From: Planctomicrobium sp051465645
GTDB lineage: Bacteria; Planctomycetota; Planctomycetia; Planctomycetales; Planctomycetaceae
Assembly: GCF_051465645.1 (NCBI RefSeq)
Contig: NZ_CP195790.1
Coordinates: 4,898,001-4,962,000 of the forward strand
DNA length: 64,000 bases
Direction of reading: 5' to 3'
Shown: piece by piece, positions 27,632-36,595 of the stretch
How the letters are laid out: each line of letters begins with the position of its first letter
Numbering within the stretch: position 1 is the stretch's first letter
Notes under the pieces: generated by a model
What the model was told of the DNA's origin: nothing
The model's input: the letters and a program-made list of their open reading frames with translations, nothing else
Databases searched by the model: none
Made by a program: the position numbers and the translations under genes

Positions 27632-28036
27632 TTGAGCGGACTACACTGTTAGGTGGACCACACTTTGGCGGTGCTTTGTTGCACATTCCAATTGCATCGA
27701 GACAAATGGTACGAAGGCCGGAAGGAAATCTCCTTCCGGCTTTTTCATTGCCAGTTGCATCCGTTCGTGAACAGCAAGTGTGAAGAGACGTGCCCGGCAA
27801 TTGCGGTGAAAATTGGAGATTTCAGAATTTTCATGTGATCCCACAATCGGGTTTCTCTCTCTCTGGCTGCTATGGTTACAATCACAACAGGCAACGCAGG
27901 ATACGATTGTCGATGATGTGTGCAGTTTGCTTGATCATGTGAAGAGGAGACACACTTGAACCAGGTTTGGCGTCTCATTTCTCAAGAGCGATGCGCTCTT
28001 TCATGTGGCCGCTTCGCAGCGTTCCCTGAAGGTGTC
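27632..28036. other. intergenic region with operon terminator
   Basis: The first third holds the terminator at 27717-27745. The rest should carry the promoter of the NPCBM/protease block. A GAGGAG at about 27942-27947 precedes a TTG at 27956 that is in frame with the next gene and may be its start. Confidence 0.5.
27717..27745 (+). terminator. strong Rho-independent terminator
   Basis: A perfect 10-bp stem, GCCGGAAGGA/TCCTTCCGGC, with an AATC loop and five T after it lies 86 bp past the last gene of the vWA operon. Confidence 0.9.
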
Positions 28037-29287
28037 ATGCTGGAATCTGCGTATCGAGTACGCCATCGTCTTTTCCTCTTTGCACTCTCCGTTATCGGGC
28101 TGATTGGTTTTGCTTCACCAGTGGTTGCCGGACCACCAGCGACTGTGACGCTGTTAAATGGCGAAACCGTGTCAGGCGATCTGGCCGGATTGACTCTCGA
28201 TCAGGTTCAGCTGGAGACGGAGCAGGGGATACAGGAGATTGATGCCAAGTCAGTCATGCAACTTGAGTTGAACGCCAGTGCGGTTGAGACCGGCGATGCA
28301 AAGTTTCTGACTGTGACCGGTAATGACCAGTCTCAGTTGCAGGTGACGTCGATGGCGAGTGATGGGACCAGTGCCACTCTGGAGTCCCCTGCATTTGGGA
28401 CAATGACCATGCCACTGCGACAGCTTGGCGATATCTTACTGGGAACATTAGACGCGAAGGTGACTGGAAGCTGGCAAGATTTACGCACCCGAAATTCACG
28501 TGACGATTTGCTGGTCATTCGCAAAGGTGAGGTCCTCGATTATGTTGGAGGTTCAATTGCCAAGGTGTCAGCGGATTCCGTGACGATGCTGGTTCGAGGA
28601 CGAGAACTTTCCGCTCCGCGCGACAGAGTCTTCGGCGTGGTCCTTGCGACCCCGGCAGCGGTTCCAGCAGCCCGACGTATTGCGATTCGGACCATCTCAG
28701 GTGATCTGATTCAGGCAGCCAGTCTGCAGTTGGATGGTGATGTTCTGAAAGTGAAATCGGCTTCACTCGGTGACGTCAATGTGCCAGTGAACCGGATCTC
28801 GAACCTTGATTTCGGCGGTGGTCGAATCCGGTTTCTGACGGATCTTGCTTTTGATGCGAGTGAATCAAAATCGCCTGGCCCTGGCGATCCTGTTGTCTGG
28901 TTTGTCAGTAAGAATTCGCCTGCCGGTTCCGGTGGAAAATCGGTGCTGCGAATCGGGCAGAATGAGTTCAAACGCGGATTGTGGCTGCATTCCGGTGCTG
29001 TACTGCGATACCGATTAAATCGGGAGTACACCCGACTACGAACAACTGCTGGATTTGAACTGACACACGTCACACAGATGCCGCGTTTTGAACCCAAGGT
29101 TCGCCTGGTCATTCTCGGGGACGGAAAAGAGTTGCTCAGCAAGGAATTTGCCTGGGACGATGCTCCTGTTCCTGTCGACCTCGATATTGCGGACGTCCGT
29201 GATCTTTCTATTCAGATTGACTCCCTTGGTGCGTCTCAGGGAATTCTGGAACACTTTGGCCTTGGCGATGCTCAGGTGATTCGTTGA
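28037..29287 (+). CDS. secreted NPCBM/NEW2-domain protein
   Basis: Counted from ATG 28037 the protein has 416 residues, with a signal peptide (RHRLFLFALSVIGLIGF to VVAG). A beta-rich N-terminal half contains repeated TLLNGETVSG-type and ISGDLIQAA-type strands. The C-terminal NPCBM domain (about 285-416: FKRGLWLHSGAVLRY, LGDGKELLSKEF) is a putative carbohydrate-binding jelly roll. GAAGG lies just upstream of the ATG. A TTG at 27956 with GAGGAG upstream would add 27 residues before the signal segment. The stop overlaps the TTG of the protease gene, so it heads that operon. Confidence 0.85.
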   Translation: MLESAYRVRHRLFLFALSVIGLIGFASPVVAGPPATVTLLNGETVSGDLAGLTLDQVQLETEQGIQEIDAKSVMQLELNASAVETGDAKFLTVTGNDQSQLQVTSMASDGTSATLESPAFGTMTMPLRQLGDILLGTLDAKVTGSWQDLRTRNSRDDLLVIRKGEVLDYVGGSIAKVSADSVTMLVRGRELSAPRDRVFGVVLATPAAVPAARRIAIRTISGDLIQAASLQLDGDVLKVKSASLGDVNVPVNRISNLDFGGGRIRFLTDLAFDASESKSPGPGDPVVWFVSKNSPAGSGGKSVLRIGQNEFKRGLWLHSGAVLRYRLNREYTRLRTTAGFELTHVTQMPRFEPKVRLVILGDGKELLSKEFAWDDAPVPVDLDIADVRDLSIQIDSLGASQGILEHFGLGDAQVIR

Positions 29288-31086
29288 ACAGAAAACAGAT
29301 CAATCAGCGGCGGGTGACATTCTTCCTGTCTGGGATGATCGCTCTTTGTGTCGTGGTAATGCATGGTGGACGCAATGTCTGCCGTGCCAATCCCATTGAG
29401 ATCCCTGCTTCTCTGCAGCAGTCCGAGAATCAGCGCATCGAGACAATGGCCCGTGTGGCTCCCAGTGTTGTTGCTGTCTTTGCTGGAGATGGGGCTGGCG
29501 GAGGATCCGGCGTCTTAATCGAGGCGTCGGGTTTCGCAGTGACGAACTTTCACGTTGTTGAAGGTTCAGACGGCTTCATGAAGTGCGGCTTGAACGACGG
29601 AAAGCTCTATGACGCAGTGCTGGTGGGCATCGATCCAACTGGAGATGTCGCACTGATTCAGCTGCTGGGACGCGATGACTTCCCGCATGCCAAGATTGGA
29701 GACAGCGACAATGTTCAGGCTGGGGACATGGTCTTCGCAATGGGGAACCCGTTTCTTCTGGCGACTGACCTGCAACCGACTGTGACCTATGGGATGGTCA
29801 GCGGTGTGCATCGGTATCAGTATCCAGCGGGAACGTTTCTGGAATACACCGATTGTATTCAGGTCGACGCATCGATTAACCCCGGGAATTCAGGCGGCCC
29901 GTTGTTTAATATGCAGGGAGAACTGATCGGGATTAACGGTCGTATCTCTGTTGAGAAGCGTGGTCGCGTGAACGTGGGGGCAGGTTATGCCATTTCAATT
30001 AATCAGGTCATGCACTTTCTTGATCACCTGAAAAGTGGACGTGTTGTCGACCATGCGACTTTGGGGGCCACCGTTACTGGAACCGCAGACGGGTCGGTCG
30101 TGGTGTCCAGCATCCTTGAGAATTCGTCGGCCTATCGAAGAGGGCTGCGCTGGGGGGACGAAGTTCTGTCGTTCGCCGGGCGTCCGATTCGAAGTGTGAA
30201 TCAGTTCAAGAACATCCTGGGCATCTATCCGAAAGGTTGGACTGTTCCATTGTCATATCGTCGAGAAGGTCAACGGTATGATATTGAAGTCCGATTGATG
30301 GGGCTGCATCGTCGTGCTGAATTGGCCGGTGAGGAAGAGGATCCAATGGAGCGGAATCCGAAGGCTCCGCCACGCGACCCAGGTGATGGGGAACCACCGC
30401 CACCGCCTGGACACCCGGAGATGAAGAAACCCAAGAAGCCGGTTGCGCCAGAGAAGTATGCTCATCTGTTCGTCGAACGCTCGGAGTTCGCAAACTACTA
30501 CTACAATGAGCAGGCGCAGAAGCGGTTGCTCCCCGGTCTGCAGAAATGGGGAGTCTATGCGGGGAAACCAAATCGCTGGATTCTGACCGGGACCTTGGCC
30601 GATTCGACACTCATCGATATTCGCATGTTCCCAGATGCGGTTGCTGCAAAAATCGGTTCCAGTTTCGTTGTCCAACCGCTCAATGAAGAAGCACGGGACA
30701 TCCCGGAGAAGAGTGGCGGTCTGCTGACTGCATTGGAGCAGCTTAAGCAGATGCTGCTGAATCGTGACGAGTACTTCACTGAACTGTATTACCTTGGAAG
30801 CGAGCCACTCGCTGGGACTCAGGAACGGGTGGACGTGCTGGTGACAACCAAGTCACTCGTGACTTGTCGCTGGTATTTCCGACGTGAAACCGGCGAGTTC
30901 ATCGGGTTTGATTCCGCAGTTGAAGAAGATGCCGATCCTTGTGAAATCCGGTTCTCTGAGCTGAAGACATTTGGAGATGTTTCATTCCCGACATCGCTCA
31001 AGATTCGCAGTGGCGATCAGGATTTTGGGACACTGACAGTGACTGGATTGCAATTTCAGACGGCAGCGGAAGGAGGACAGAAATGA
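29284..31086 (+). CDS. secreted HtrA-like trypsin/PDZ serine protease with intact triad
   Basis: The 600-residue protein has a signal segment (11-35) and a trypsin-like domain with all catalytic residues in place: His90 (TNFHVV), Asp121 (GDVALIQL) and Ser203 (NPGNSGGPL). A PDZ domain follows (about 258-340). A Pro/Lys/acidic linker (about 345-390) leads to a C-terminal domain of about 200 residues that I do not recognise. It is the only one of the four trypsin-fold proteins here that should cleave protein. The TTG start lies inside the previous stop. Its own stop overlaps the next gene by four bases. Confidence 0.88.
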   Translation: MNRKQINQRRVTFFLSGMIALCVVVMHGGRNVCRANPIEIPASLQQSENQRIETMARVAPSVVAVFAGDGAGGGSGVLIEASGFAVTNFHVVEGSDGFMKCGLNDGKLYDAVLVGIDPTGDVALIQLLGRDDFPHAKIGDSDNVQAGDMVFAMGNPFLLATDLQPTVTYGMVSGVHRYQYPAGTFLEYTDCIQVDASINPGNSGGPLFNMQGELIGINGRISVEKRGRVNVGAGYAISINQVMHFLDHLKSGRVVDHATLGATVTGTADGSVVVSSILENSSAYRRGLRWGDEVLSFAGRPIRSVNQFKNILGIYPKGWTVPLSYRREGQRYDIEVRLMGLHRRAELAGEEEDPMERNPKAPPRDPGDGEPPPPPGHPEMKKPKKPVAPEKYAHLFVERSEFANYYYNEQAQKRLLPGLQKWGVYAGKPNRWILTGTLADSTLIDIRMFPDAVAAKIGSSFVVQPLNEEARDIPEKSGGLLTALEQLKQMLLNRDEYFTELYYLGSEPLAGTQERVDVLVTTKSLVTCRWYFRRETGEFIGFDSAVEEDADPCEIRFSELKTFGDVSFPTSLKIRSGDQDFGTLTVTGLQFQTAAEGGQK

Positions 31087-32123
31087 GTGTTGTTCCATTC
31101 CGATTGCAGAGTCTAATCTGCCTGTTAGTTGTCACGATTTCGCTGATGTCCCAGCATCTGCAGGCACAGGATCTGCGCGAGGTCTTTGACAATGTGCAGT
31201 CGAAGGTCGTCAAGTTGTATGGTGCCGGCGGATTGAAGAACCTCGCGAGTTACGGGTCAGGTTTTCTGGTCTCGCCTGATGGCCATATTGTGACCGTGTG
31301 GAGCCACCTGCTGGACTCGGATACGGTTTCTGTCGTGCTGTCTGATGGACGTCGGTTCTTCGGCCGCGTGGTTGGCACCGATTCTCAGTTGGATCTGGCT
31401 GTTCTGAAGATTGATGCAACCGAGCTGCCTTATTTCGAACTGGGACAGTCCGCAGTCGTCGGGCCCGGTGCTCCTGTTCTGGCATTCAGCAACGTCTTTA
31501 AGGTTGCTGTCGGAGACGAACCTGTCAGTGTGATGCATGGTATTGTTTCTGCGAAGACAACATTGAATGCACGTCGAGGACGATTTCAGATTCCCTATAA
31601 AGAGAGCGTTTATTTCATCGATGCCGTGACCAACAACCCCGGTGCAGCTGGTGGCGTTCTAACTTCATACGACGGACGCCTGCTGGGAATTCTCGGTCGT
31701 GAGGTCCGTGGTGATCAGAATCACGTCTGGTTGAATTACGCAATTCCGATTGATGGTTTGAAAGACGCGATCAATGACATCGTTGCTGGACGAACGCGAA
31801 GGCGCGACCCCTTAGCAGACTCGATGCCAACGAAGTCTGATGGAGTTCGACCTATCGATCTCGGGTTGGTTCTCGTGCCTGACGTGGTGTTTCGAACGCC
31901 GGCTTATATTGAAACGGTTGTCGAAGGTTCACAGGCGGCAGCACAGGGTTTGAAACCGGATGATCTGATTGTGTTCGCCAACGGAGAACTGATTCATTCA
32001 TTGCGAAGTCTCGACACCGTGCTGCGACAATTGCCACCGGGTGATGATCTGCAACTTGTGGTGCGACGCGATACAGAATTGATTTCTGTGACGTTTCGTG
32101 TTCCGAGAAAAGCGCCTGAGTAA
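31083..32123 (+). CDS. secreted trypsin/PDZ pseudoprotease (Ser lost)
   Basis: The 346-residue protein has a signal peptide (to QAQ, about 29) and the HtrA fold. His75 (VTVWSHL) and Asp104 (LDLAVLK) are kept, but the Ser loop reads NPGAAGGV, so the nucleophile is Ala189. A PDZ domain closes the protein (about 255-340). Being directly coupled to the active protease upstream (overlap ATGA), it may act as a regulatory or substrate-binding partner. That role is inference. Confidence 0.85.
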   Translation: MSVVPFRLQSLICLLVVTISLMSQHLQAQDLREVFDNVQSKVVKLYGAGGLKNLASYGSGFLVSPDGHIVTVWSHLLDSDTVSVVLSDGRRFFGRVVGTDSQLDLAVLKIDATELPYFELGQSAVVGPGAPVLAFSNVFKVAVGDEPVSVMHGIVSAKTTLNARRGRFQIPYKESVYFIDAVTNNPGAAGGVLTSYDGRLLGILGREVRGDQNHVWLNYAIPIDGLKDAINDIVAGRTRRRDPLADSMPTKSDGVRPIDLGLVLVPDVVFRTPAYIETVVEGSQAAAQGLKPDDLIVFANGELIHSLRSLDTVLRQLPPGDDLQLVVRRDTELISVTFRVPRKAPE

Positions 32124-32201
32124 GTTGGGTGCCTGACCTGCTTTCTTGCTGCTGAACGATTTACGAAGCACTTCGCTGTAGGACTCGACGGACCATTGCT
32201 C

Positions 32202-34190
32202 ATGAACTGTCTCACTCACTCGTCGACCGCACACTCCTTACGTCGCTGTTTGCTGAATACCGTCGCCTGCGGAATCATGATGTTCTTCGCTGCGACAGCG
32301 CAAGCGGAAGATGCCGCTCAAATGCAGTTGGCGTTTCAACAGTCTGTTGCCGCAGTCGACCCAAGCGTGGTCCGAATTGAGACCATTGGCGGTGTCGATC
32401 TGGTGGGAGAAGTGTTGACCGGAACTGGCCCAACGACCGGGTGTGTGGTTCGCGAAGATGGCTATATCATCACAAGCAGCTTTAACTTTCTCGCGAACCC
32501 GTCGTCCATTGTTGTGACGACTTGGGAAGGGCAGAAGCTCGCGGCGGTAATTGTTGCGAGTGATGAGTCTCGTATGCTGACTCTGTTGAAGGTGAATGCG
32601 ACAGGTCTGGTTCCACTGAAGCCAATCCCTGCGAATGAAGTACGCGTCGGGCAGTTTGCACTCGCCCTCGGACGCACATTCGACCTGAAGTTTCCGAATG
32701 TCTCTGTCGGCATTGTCAGTGCAGTGAACCGAATCTGGGGGCGGGCTCTGCAGACGGATGCAAAGACGTCTCCAGTGAACTACGGCGGTCCTTTGATTGA
32801 TCTCTCTGGTCGCTGTCTGGGAATCATTGTCCCACTTTCACCTGATGCACAAGGCACAACTGCCGGTGTCGAGTGGTATGACAGTGGAATTGGCTTTGCG
32901 GTTCCGCTGACGGATATTCAAGCTGTGCTGCCTCGACTGATTGAAGGCGAAACCTTGAAGCCTGGTCTCATGGGGATCGGGTTTCCTGATACCGGTGCAG
33001 TCAGTGGAGACGCGAAAGCAATTCGTGTTCGTCCTGAATCGCCAGCTGATCTGGCAGAGATCCGTGTTGATGACGTCATTGTTGAGATCAATGGAAAGCC
33101 GGTTGAGAAACTCAGTGATCTGAAGCACGTTCTCGGGACGCTCTACGCCAAGGACGTTGTTCACCTGAAAGTGAAGCGTGGTGAAGAGGTCTTGCAAAAG
33201 GATGTGACGCTGACCGACGAACTAAAAGCCTTCGTGTTCAGTTACCTCGGGGTTCTGCCTGACCGTAAAGTCGCGACCGCAGAACAGAACGGCGTCCGAG
33301 TACGAGCCGTCATGCCGGGAAGTCCCGCTGAGAAGGCGGGAATTCAGTCAGGTGATCTCATCGAGCTGGCGGCGAATGATGTGGTGGCAACGACGAAGCA
33401 ACTTGCAGAGCGGGTTTATCGTTTACAGCCAGGCGAAAACCTGCCGGTCAGAGTGAGTCGAAATGGGATGCCGCAAACGCTCTCGGCGACGCTGATACAG
33501 CGGCCGTCTGATCCACCAGAGTCATTGAACGCAGAGGAAATTCGTCAGCCTGAGTCCACAGGGGAAGCGAAGGTAGGCCGGTTCAATGATCAGTTGCCGA
33601 ACGATGGACTTGGATACTGGGCCTATGTCCCTGAGAATTATCGTCCCGACTACCAATGGGGAATCCTCGTCTGGTTGCACCCGACTGGAGATGTCTCTGA
33701 AGCAGAGACTCTGAAAGCGTGGTCGACTGCATGTCGTGAACGAGGAGTGATTCTGGTTGGCCCACGCGCCGGAGATGTGAGTGGATGGTCAGAAGAACAT
33801 CTGGAGTCGATCAAAATGATTGTCGACCGAATGAAAGCGACCTATCAGATTGATCCGGCCAGAGTCGTTGTGATGGGACGTGACTCTTCTGGGATCTTTG
33901 CGAGTCAGGTTGCATTCAAGTATCGCGACCTGTTTCGGGGATTGATTCTGCAGAACGCTGCGTTACGGATTCGACCACCTGATGCTGACCCGGAATCACC
34001 ATTGGAATTTGCGTTTGTCTCCTCTCCTCAGCACCCGCAACATAAACGTGTTGTGCAGTCGTTTCAGGCTGTGAAGCAGTTGAATCTCCCTGCCTATTTC
34101 ATCGAGCAGAAAGCGGCAGAAGGGGAAGCGATCCCTGCAGACGTGATTTCGTCACTCGCGATCTGGCTCGACGTTCTCGACCGGATCTAG
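32202..34190 (+). CDS. trypsin-fold pseudoprotease with two PDZ domains and an alpha/beta-hydrolase-like domain
   Basis: From ATG 32202 the protein has 662 residues, with a signal peptide ending near 35. In the trypsin fold all three catalytic positions are changed: Phe94 for His, Met125 for Asp and Tyr194 for Ser (SPVNYGGPL). Two PDZ domains follow (about 255-345 and 345-430). The last 200 residues resemble a feruloyl-esterase/PHB-depolymerase type hydrolase (YVPENYRPDYQW, ILVWLHPTGD). Its nucleophile elbow reads MGRDSSG where G-x-S-x-G is expected. Both enzyme folds may therefore be inactive, which would make this a secreted binding scaffold. It follows the previous gene by 78 bp and ends before a terminator. 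Confidence 0.82.
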   Translation: MNCLTHSSTAHSLRRCLLNTVACGIMMFFAATAQAEDAAQMQLAFQQSVAAVDPSVVRIETIGGVDLVGEVLTGTGPTTGCVVREDGYIITSSFNFLANPSSIVVTTWEGQKLAAVIVASDESRMLTLLKVNATGLVPLKPIPANEVRVGQFALALGRTFDLKFPNVSVGIVSAVNRIWGRALQTDAKTSPVNYGGPLIDLSGRCLGIIVPLSPDAQGTTAGVEWYDSGIGFAVPLTDIQAVLPRLIEGETLKPGLMGIGFPDTGAVSGDAKAIRVRPESPADLAEIRVDDVIVEINGKPVEKLSDLKHVLGTLYAKDVVHLKVKRGEEVLQKDVTLTDELKAFVFSYLGVLPDRKVATAEQNGVRVRAVMPGSPAEKAGIQSGDLIELAANDVVATTKQLAERVYRLQPGENLPVRVSRNGMPQTLSATLIQRPSDPPESLNAEEIRQPESTGEAKVGRFNDQLPNDGLGYWAYVPENYRPDYQWGILVWLHPTGDVSEAETLKAWSTACRERGVILVGPRAGDVSGWSEEHLESIKMIVDRMKATYQIDPARVVVMGRDSSGIFASQVAFKYRDLFRGLILQNAALRIRPPDADPESPLEFAFVSSPQHPQHKRVVQSFQAVKQLNLPAYFIEQKAAEGEAIPADVISSLAIWLDVLDRI

Positions 34191-34234
34191 ACCATATCGG
34201 TCTCTCTTGCGGTGCTCGCGTCTCGGGTTAAATA

Positions 34235-34275
34235 AAAAAGCCGGGCTCTCTGTTGAAGAGAACCCGGCTGAATTT
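34235..34275. terminator. bidirectional terminator between convergent genes
   Basis: The inverted repeat AGCCGGG/CCCGGCT (34239-34245 and 34263-34269) extends through TCTCT/AGAGA with one mismatch. The A-rich left flank gives a T tract on the minus strand, and a shorter T run follows on plus. It lies between the pseudoprotease and the acyltransferase genes. Confidence 0.75.
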
Positions 34276-34346
34276 TGACTGTCTTCTTTTTCTGCTGTTC
34301 AGTTCTGTGATCAGTGTCATCTTAATTGGATGACACATGCATCAGA

Positions 34347-36044
34347 TTAAACAGTAGTCAGCAGTTGGAATGGATCGGCAAGCAGGTTGCAGAGTGTTCC
34401 GACGAATCGAGCTGCATCGGCTCCGTTAATGACACGGTGGTCATAAGAAAGGCTGAGTGGCAGCATCAGTCGTTCGACAATCTTGCCGTCGACCAGTTGC
34501 AGTTCTGTCTGCCCACGTGACATTCCGAGAATACAGACTTCTGGGTAGTTCACGATTGGTGTAAATCCAACGCCCCCGATGCCGCCCAGATTGGTGACGG
34601 TACAGGTGGCTCCCTGCATATCGTCGACTGGTAGTTTCCGGTCGCGAGCTTTGGCTGCGAGATCGTTGATCGCCAGTGCGATATCAAGAATGTTCTTCTG
34701 ATCGCAGTTCTTGACAACAGGGACCAGTAGTCCGTTTGGTGTGTCGACTGCGCACCCGATGTTATAGAACTTCTTGAAGACGATCTCGTTTGTTTCGGGA
34801 TCGAGACTGCTGTTGAACTTTGGATAGATCTGCAGGCACTTGGCGAGAGCCTTCATGACGATGGCGGTCATCGTCACTTTTGGTCCGTTCTTGCCAACAC
34901 CGGCAGAGAATCGCTTTCGTGCTGCTTCAAGATCAGTGATGTCGGCACGGTCGTGCTGGGTGACGTGTGGAATCACCTGCCAGGCGACAGTCAGGTTTTC
35001 TGCTGCTGTTCTGGCGATCTTGTTCATCTTCTCACGTTCGACAGGGCCGAATCGTGTGAAGTCAGGCAGTGGTGGTGGTGCCAGTGATCCAGTCGCCAGC
35101 GTGGTGCTGATGGCTGTTGCTTTGGCTGGCAGATTCGTCGTCTGTTGCAGGCGTTCACGTACGAATGCCTGAACATCGTCTTGAGTGATTCGTCCGCCGC
35201 CGCCGGTGCCTTTGACATCCCGGAGATTGACTCCGAGTTGGCGTGCGAGGCGACGTGTTGATGGTGCTGCAGGAGATGGTTCTCCTGACAGGTCTTCTAC
35301 CGGCTTTACGGTTGTTGCAACTGCGGTCGGTGTGGCTGCCGGAGCAGGTGCAGTTGCGGGAGTTGGAGCCGCCTTTGGAGCTGCTTCTTGCGCTGGAGCT
35401 GCCGCTGGTTTTGCAGCTGACTTGGCGACCTTGCTTGTTGCTTCGATCGTCAGAACAACGGCTCCGACGTTGACGGAATCGCCTGACTTGACGTGGATCT
35501 TCTTGATCTTCCCGGCGTGTGGGCAAGGGAGCTCAACGACCGCTTTTTCGGTTTCAAGTTCCATCACGATCGCGTTGGCTGCAACGACGTCTCCTTCTGA
35601 GACGAGGATGTCAGCGACATCGGCTGAATTCACTCCTTCACCGAGTGGTGGCAAGACGAATTCGATCGGTCCTTCCACGATTTCGGCTTCAGGTTCGATC
35701 GCAGCTTGAGGAGCTGGTGCGGCCGCTTCTGGTTTCTTCTCTGCTTGTGGAGCAGGGGCGGCTGCAGGTGCTTCTGCTTTTGGAGCAGCAACTGGTGCTT
35801 TTGCTGCTCCGGTGGCAAGAGTGATGACCAGGGCGCCGACGGCGACGGAATCGCCTGCTTTGACGTGAATCTTCTCGACCGTACCTGCTTCAGGGCAGGG
35901 GAGTTCAACGACTGCCTTTTCGGTCTCAAGTTCCATCACGATTTGATTGGCGGCAACAGTGTCACCGACGGACACAAGAATGTCCGCAATATCCGCTTCG
36001 TTGACGCCTTCACCGATGTTGGGCAGTTTCAGTTCAAAACTCAT
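34347..36044 (-). CDS. dihydrolipoamide acyltransferase (E2 of a 2-oxoacid dehydrogenase complex, probably pyruvate)
   Basis: The 565-residue E2 has two lipoyl domains with nearly identical sequence around the lipoylated Lys (ETEKAV, K43 and K167). Two Ala/Pro-rich linkers, a peripheral-subunit-binding domain (STRRLARQLGVNLRDVKG, about 265-300) and a catalytic domain with the active-site SYDHRVINGADAARF near the end complete it. It transfers acetyl groups to CoA in the cytoplasmic complex. No E1 or E3 gene is adjacent, so the complex subunits are encoded elsewhere. The two lipoyl domains suggest a recent internal duplication. The similarity is to AceF/PdhC, but branched-chain E2 cannot be fully excluded. 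Confidence 0.93.
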   Translation of the reverse strand: MSFELKLPNIGEGVNEADIADILVSVGDTVAANQIVMELETEKAVVELPCPEAGTVEKIHVKAGDSVAVGALVITLATGAAKAPVAAPKAEAPAAAPAPQAEKKPEAAAPAPQAAIEPEAEIVEGPIEFVLPPLGEGVNSADVADILVSEGDVVAANAIVMELETEKAVVELPCPHAGKIKKIHVKSGDSVNVGAVVLTIEATSKVAKSAAKPAAAPAQEAAPKAAPTPATAPAPAATPTAVATTVKPVEDLSGEPSPAAPSTRRLARQLGVNLRDVKGTGGGGRITQDDVQAFVRERLQQTTNLPAKATAISTTLATGSLAPPPLPDFTRFGPVEREKMNKIARTAAENLTVAWQVIPHVTQHDRADITDLEAARKRFSAGVGKNGPKVTMTAIVMKALAKCLQIYPKFNSSLDPETNEIVFKKFYNIGCAVDTPNGLLVPVVKNCDQKNILDIALAINDLAAKARDRKLPVDDMQGATCTVTNLGGIGGVGFTPIVNYPEVCILGMSRGQTELQLVDGKIVERLMLPLSLSYDHRVINGADAARFVGTLCNLLADPFQLLTTV

Positions 36045-36595
36045 GGTCGGGTCTATTTTGGGCAGGCGGGAAGGGAACTGGCGAGCAATGTGGCTTGGCA
36101 GTGTTCCCGCACAGCGGCGTTCTCTGATTGGCTACCGGCGGAGTTCCGATTATCGGAGTCCGATGAATTCGTATTCTTCTGTACGAGCTCTGTCGTCTGG
36201 CGAGTTGTCACCTGACTGAAACTCGATTGATGTCGTTTGTCTGGCTGGGTTTCCAATGTCTGCCGATTCTTTGGAACCGGAAGACAGACAGGAGTTTCTG
36301 TCGGCAGGCGATTCGATGTCAATTACATCGACATCACCGCCCCCTTCTCCCTATTGGAATTGACGAAACGATCGTAAAGGTCGTTCTGTCAGTCACCGTG
36401 GTGCGGCTCTGGCGCAATTTCCGCTCAGGGGCGCTGCGACGGATCATAGCCAAGCAGGAGGACTGGGGCAAAGGGGTTACGCCTAACTTCCGTCCTGATC
36501 TTGATCGTGAATTCCCGATTTTCGATGGAATCGGAATCGAAGGGGAATTCCTGTCGTGAAAACAGTTCGCCATGTGTTGATGCTGATTTCTCAGG
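36045..36595. other. intergenic region
   Basis: This 551-bp gap lies upstream of the acyltransferase and downstream of the DUF1570 gene. A plus-strand open frame (36227-36559, 110 codons) has no ribosome site and an unusual Trp/Arg-rich composition, so I do not call it. I see no clear terminator. Confidence 0.45.

Noticed and set aside
35185..35709. plus-strand frame opposite the acyltransferase gene
   Set aside because: It mirrors the Ala/Pro linkers of the E2 gene, so its Ala/Gly-rich translation is an artefact.
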